From Candidatus Omnitrophota bacterium (GTDB lineage Bacteria > Omnitrophota > Omnitrophia > Omnitrophales > Abzuiibacteriaceae): 5,791 nt of DNA. Made by a program: the position numbers and the translations under genes. This document shows, piece by piece, positions 5,557 to 5,791 of the stretch. The notes under the pieces were generated by a model that saw only the letters and a list, made by a program, of their open reading frames with translations, searched no databases and was not told the origin of the DNA. Numbering within the stretch: position 1 is the stretch's first letter; every line of letters starts with the position of its first letter. The stretch is taken from positions 1 to 5,791 of the forward strand of contig JACQQN010000141.1 in assembly GCA_016206995.1 (NCBI GenBank). Reading direction: 5' to 3'.

Positions 5557-5791
5557 ATGCGGGTTTATGACAAGGGTTCGCTTGCGGCTGACATTCCAGC
5601 AAAATCGCTGACGGATGAAGCGCCAGTTTATCACCGTGAATCACAAAAACCTTCCTATCTCGCTCACGCGCGACAACTTGATTTATCAAAAGTCAAACAG
5701 CCAAAAAATTGGAACAAAGTTCTTTTGACATTACTCGATATACCATCGATTGCCTCAAAGCATTGGATTTACGAGCAGTACGACCACATGG
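5557..5791 (+). CDS. purL: PurL continuation (start of second half), separated by the TGA; 3' truncated by the window
   Basis: Directly after the TGA, in the same frame and with no further stop, the sequence reads TQ then MRVYDKGSLAADIPAKSL, then TDEAPVYHRES, and later VLLTLLDIPSIASKHW and IYEQYDHM. These are standard PurL segments from the start of the second synthetase half, where IASK...YxQYDHM is strongly conserved. The reading frame stays open to the window edge. The ATG at 5557-5559 is the first in-frame start after the stop and could be used by ribosomes re-initiating after 5550, but no good ribosome-binding site sits at the right distance (GGTGAAG at 5533-5539 is 17 nt away). If the TGA is an error or is read through, this is simply the rest of the preceding gene. 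If it is a real mutation, the pair is a pseudogene. Confidence 0.8.
   Translation, partial: MRVYDKGSLAADIPAKSLTDEAPVYHRESQKPSYLAHARQLDLSKVKQPKNWNKVLLTLLDIPSIASKHWIYEQYDHM

Noticed and set aside
5545..5560. Programmed frameshift like the release-factor-2 type at TCT TGA
   Set aside because: The true PurL continuation is in the original frame, so a +1 shift alone would leave the correct frame.

Overview
The window is a bacterial purine-biosynthesis operon (purB-purC-purS-purQ-purL) with a secreted Cu/Zn superoxide dismutase gene in front of it. Further upstream are a tRNA-Glu gene and the tail of an unrelated short-chain dehydrogenase/reductase (SDR) gene. All recognisable genes are on the + strand. 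The three-part FGAM synthase (PurS + PurQ + small-type PurL), the exported SodC and the clear Shine-Dalgarno sites at several genes indicate a bacterium, most likely one with a periplasm. Base composition is moderate. The sequence alone does not let me name a phylum.

Layout. 1-282 is the 3' end of an SDR-like oxidoreductase gene. 283-676 has no convincing protein gene. It does hold a near-consensus sigma70-type promoter (TTGACC, 17 bp, TATACT; 457-485), followed by two adjacent RNA hairpins (517-550 and 554-603). 677-754 is tRNA-Glu(CTC) with an encoded CCA. 806-1330 is sodC. From 1328 onward the genes are almost fused: 1 nt separates sodC and purB, purB/purC overlap by 1 nt, 11 nt separate purC and purS, purS/purQ overlap by 4 nt, and 1 nt separates purQ and purL. 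This implies one transcript with translational coupling. No promoter or terminator is evident inside the block.

Pathway. PurS, PurQ and PurL form FGAM synthase (FGAR to FGAM, with PurQ supplying ammonia from glutamine). PurC makes SAICAR. PurB removes fumarate from SAICAR and from adenylosuccinate. The other purine genes (purF, D, N/T, M, E/K, H) are not in the window.

Main anomaly. purL is interrupted by an in-frame TGA at 5548-5550, after 351 codons. The same frame then continues as unmistakable PurL sequence to the window end. The stop falls near the junction between the two halves of PurL, and an in-frame ATG lies 6 nt beyond it (5557). It could be a nonsense mutation, a sequencing or assembly error, a true split of PurL into two polypeptides, or read-through. 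UGA is an ordinary stop elsewhere here (sodC, purB, purC, purS and purQ all end in TGA), so wholesale code reassignment is unlikely. I saw no phage, IS element, CRISPR array or clearly new defence or metabolic system.
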